From: Qipengyuania sp. S6317L1
GTDB taxonomy: Bacteria > Pseudomonadota > Alphaproteobacteria > Sphingomonadales > Sphingomonadaceae
Length of the DNA: 64,000 nt
Reading direction: 5' to 3'
Assembly (NCBI RefSeq): GCF_023015615.1
Contig: NZ_JALKAJ010000002.1
Coordinates: 572,501-636,500 of the forward strand
Position 1 is the first letter of the stretch. Every line of letters starts with the position of its first letter. The notes below the pieces were generated by a model, which did no database searches, had not been told where the DNA came from, and was given only the letters and a program-made list of their open reading frames with translations. Position numbers and translations under genes: made by a program. Shown in pieces: positions 61,387 to 64,000 of the stretch.

Positions 61387-64000
61387 TCTTCTCCTTCAGT
61401 TTCGTTGGCGGGGGCGTCGGTCAGAGGAGCATTGAGACGTATCGGGGCTTCTACGCGGTAGAGTCCGACCGTCCCCTCCGGTAGCGTAACACTCGTCCCC
61501 ACAGGCTCGTCGAGATCGTCGATCTCCAGTTCGTAGGTTGCAGCTTCGCGCAGTCCTTCGAGCAAGAACCTGCCGCTGGCATTCGTGAAGAAGGGAATTG
61601 GTTCTGAGACGCCCTCATCGCCAGTTAGCCTGGCCTTGCCCGATGCGAGGCTCACGGGATTACCAAGACTGTCGATCAGAACACCGAGAAGTGTGACGTT
61701 GTTGGCACTCCCCACTTTCAGACGGAACCCCGACAGGTAACCGGGTTTAACCGAGAAGACCTGATTGCCAACCGAAGTCCCAACGGGGGCATCCGGTGCA
61801 AGAACTTCGATCGTCCGGTCAAAATATGGTGGCAAGTTGGGCACAACCGCCGGCCCCAATGTGCCACTTTTCGCGGTGAAACGGGTTTCGGTTGAACCAA
61901 ATCCGGTGCGTGGCTCGACAGCTATCCGGTAATCAGCCGCGCCGGCATCAACCTCGAAGATCGCAAAGCTGTTGGTCACCGGCCGCGACAGGGCAAAGGC
62001 TCCGTCAGCCATGGTCAGCGCCGTGCCCAGAGAAAAGCCGGTTCGGATATCGCTGCGGCCACCGCCAGCCTGCCTGCTTTGGATCAACGAGCCTTCGAAC
62101 CGGTTGCCGAGATAGGTAACCTGCGCGCGCTGTCTGTCGAAACCGTCGCGCCGTTCGAATGATGCTCCATATCCGAATGAGCCGACCCCGATTGCAGGTG
62201 GCTTGTTGAAATCAAGGCTCAAGGCGTTTCGTTCACTGACGTAATTTCCACTGACGGTGCCGCGGCGTCCCAGTGGAACTGTGAAGGACGCACGCACGGT
62301 GAGGTCGTTGCCCTGCTGGGTCCAGCGATATTCGCCCCCGACGGCGACTGTTCCCCAGTTGTAGCCTTGCGAGACAGTGGCGCCGACAACGGTTGTCTCG
62401 CCAAACCCGCGCAAATCCTCGTAACTTGCAAACACTTGCGCGCGGGTGCGCCCGCCGATGACCTGACCTGCTCTTACGTTCGCCGAAACCCGGGTGAGAT
62501 TGCCGCCGAAGATCTGGTTCAAGGTCCTGTATTCGCTGCCAGAAAGCGTGATTTGCGCATCGATTGCCCGGCCTCGCGCCACATCAGGGTCTCTCCAGGA
62601 ATATCGAGCGGACATTCTCCCGCTGTCGATCGCGGGATCGTTGATATTGACCCCTGCATTGACTTGAAAAGAACCAATCGGCGAGGCCCAGATTACCTCA
62701 CCGCCTACCGTGTTGAAGTCTCTGTTGCCCTCCCAGTTCACGCCGAGCGTCAGAACCTGAGAGATGCCGAGCCTTGCAAAGCCCAAAACGTTGTAATCGC
62801 TGTCATCGTAAACCCTTCCCCGATCATCATCGACGAATGGTACGCCCACATTCAAAGCGAAGTCGAACAACCCAGGCTCCAGAAGTTCGATATCGTAGAA
62901 GGCTGGATAGATCAGAACTTCGGTTTCACCCGTTGCGTAGGTGATGCGCAATTCGAGATCATTTGCCGCCGATGGAATCAGTGGCAATTGTCGCAGGTTG
63001 AACCGCCCTGCCGGCAGGTCGAAAGTGCGCAATGGGGCGCCATTCAGCAGCACTTCAACGCGTGCCGGTTGTTCGAGTGCGAAACCCTGCTCGCTCTGCG
63101 GCCGGACATTCAAGTAGGGATCTATGGGAAATTCGCGGAAAGCCGAAATACCGGCGATACGCGGGGCGATCTGGAATGGGCGGCGTCCAACGCTCAAGTC
63201 GCCTGCTTCGTACCGGATCAGGCGTTCGGTGTCGTCATATGTGAGCCTGAAATCACCGCGGCTCCATTTGTTGGCGCGGCGCTCGTTGTAACGCAGTCGG
63301 CCCTGCGCTGCGATACCGCCGATATTCGCGCCAAAATCGAAAACGCTGGCAAGGCCGCTGAAACCGTTGGCTTCGAAGTTTGATGATTCAACAAGATCGA
63401 CACCGGCCCTGGCCGAGATGAAAGCCGAGAAGTCCGCCTGCTCGGCGAACTCGATATCCGCACGGCGCCTTGCCCGGCGCAGCGCCAATTCACGGGCGCG
63501 GCGCAAATCAACGGGAAACCCAATTCGAAGGACAAGACGGAATTGATCAAATGCTACCGACAAACCGGCACTGCGCAGATCATCAAAACTGACCCGCTCA
63601 CCCCCCGCCAGCGCGTTGAGGCGCTCAATCATCACGTCTTCGGCGATCGGAACCAGTACTCTTGAGACAATGCTGCCGTCGACAAACCCGGATCCGTCAC
63701 TGGCAGCGTCCACGAAAAACTCGCCAACGTTCACATCGTCCACGACTACGACATAATCGTCGGCTCGCACTTCAGGGCGGTTCTTACCGAAAATCTCACG
63801 GAACAACTCATCAGGATCGGTCGTGCGCGGGGTCTGCTGCACAGCCGGCTCGTTCTGACCGGCAGCGGTTTCCTCGACTCTCTGATCATCGGAAGCTTGA
63901 TCCTCGCTTTGATCGACAGGCTGGGCCATGGCTGGAACTGTTCCGGCCATGGCAGCACTAGCCAGGAGTGACTTAAGGAACCAGTCGAGATGCTCGCGAG
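61383..64000 (-). CDS. Chaperone-usher outer-membrane usher (CsuD-type), 5' end outside
   Basis: About 872 residues are visible. The frame stays open to the right edge, where WFLKSLLASAAMAGTVPAMA reads as the end of a signal peptide (cleavage before Gln), so only a few codons are missing. An ATG at 63950 lies inside this signal and is not the start. An N-terminal acidic, Gln-rich region is followed by the usher barrel, the plug and two C-terminal domains, including PYFDRTIEVLAPDAPVG. The usher secretes and assembles pilin subunits. Other csu genes must lie upstream, outside the window. Confidence 0.85.
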   Translation of the reverse strand, partial: REHLDWFLKSLLASAAMAGTVPAMAQPVDQSEDQASDDQRVEETAAGQNEPAVQQTPRTTDPDELFREIFGKNRPEVRADDYVVVVDDVNVGEFFVDAASDGSGFVDGSIVSRVLVPIAEDVMIERLNALAGGERVSFDDLRSAGLSVAFDQFRLVLRIGFPVDLRRARELALRRARRRADIEFAEQADFSAFISARAGVDLVESSNFEANGFSGLASVFDFGANIGGIAAQGRLRYNERRANKWSRGDFRLTYDDTERLIRYEAGDLSVGRRPFQIAPRIAGISAFREFPIDPYLNVRPQSEQGFALEQPARVEVLLNGAPLRTFDLPAGRFNLRQLPLIPSAANDLELRITYATGETEVLIYPAFYDIELLEPGLFDFALNVGVPFVDDDRGRVYDDSDYNVLGFARLGISQVLTLGVNWEGNRDFNTVGGEVIWASPIGSFQVNAGVNINDPAIDSGRMSARYSWRDPDVARGRAIDAQITLSGSEYRTLNQIFGGNLTRVSANVRAGQVIGGRTRAQVFASYEDLRGFGETTVVGATVSQGYNWGTVAVGGEYRWTQQGNDLTVRASFTVPLGRRGTVSGNYVSERNALSLDFNKPPAIGVGSFGYGASFERRDGFDRQRAQVTYLGNRFEGSLIQSRQAGGGRSDIRTGFSLGTALTMADGAFALSRPVTNSFAIFEVDAGAADYRIAVEPRTGFGSTETRFTAKSGTLGPAVVPNLPPYFDRTIEVLAPDAPVGTSVGNQVFSVKPGYLSGFRLKVGSANNVTLLGVLIDSLGNPVSLASGKARLTGDEGVSEPIPFFTNASGRFLLEGLREAATYELEIDDLDEPVGTSVTLPEGTVGLYRVEAPIRLNAPLTDAPANETEGEE

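Overview
The window looks like the chromosome of a marine alphaproteobacterium of the Sphingomonadales, most likely Erythrobacteraceae. The basis is protein-level recognition: COQ9, a ubiquinol-cytochrome c chaperone next to a YceD/DUF177 protein, an EipA-like DUF1134 protein, hslV and hslU split by an oxidase gene, Crp/Fnr regulators of a sphingomonad-rich type, and a TonB-dependent receptor locus for a beta-glucan. No plasmid, phage or insertion sequence is visible.

Positions 1-19,130 are mostly housekeeping. They hold the 3' end of a polysaccharide flippase, an aspartyl protease, an Atm1-type ABC exporter, an M16 protease, hslV / D-amino-acid-oxidase-like gene / hslU / ACT protein, bamE, the cytochrome bc1 chaperone with DUF177, ssb, COQ9, an ankyrin protein, a SCO copper protein, YcgN, a YgjP-type metallopeptidase, a DUF4402 protein, and ribD-ribE ending in a strong two-way terminator.

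Positions 19,145-24,795 hold a surface-fibre locus: a 1043-residue curlin-repeat protein, an OmpA-family protein and a second curlin-repeat protein of 308 residues, all on the minus strand and all with signal peptides. No csgE, csgF or csgG is present. Both curlin proteins carry higher-order duplications.

Positions 24,991-27,638 hold an aromatic aminotransferase, the DUF1134 protein and tRNA-Ser(GCT). A decayed JAB (deubiquitinase-like) gene abuts the 3' end of the tRNA, which suggests an old integration site. The following stretch to about 42 kb has accessory character. It holds a PaoABC-type molybdenum aldehyde oxidoreductase; a four-gene operon with a YqcI/YcgG (GntA-like) putative haem oxygenase, a DUF1989 protein and a DUF421 membrane protein; two Crp/Fnr paralogues around a sulfotransferase; and four glycosyltransferases, one a sucrose-phosphate synthase fused to its phosphatase.

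Positions 42,193-49,853 hold an RND efflux operon behind a good EcfG-type general-stress promoter, then an arsenic operon (arsR, a 30-codon arsI relic, arsC, acr3). Positions 50,008-60,366 form a beta-1,3-glucan (laminarin) use locus: Na+/sugar symporter, GH3, GH16 and a TonB receptor on one side, LacI regulator and MFS transporter on the other, with two identical LacI-type palindromes between. The right end holds a Csu-type pilus tip protein and its outer-membrane usher, which runs off the window.
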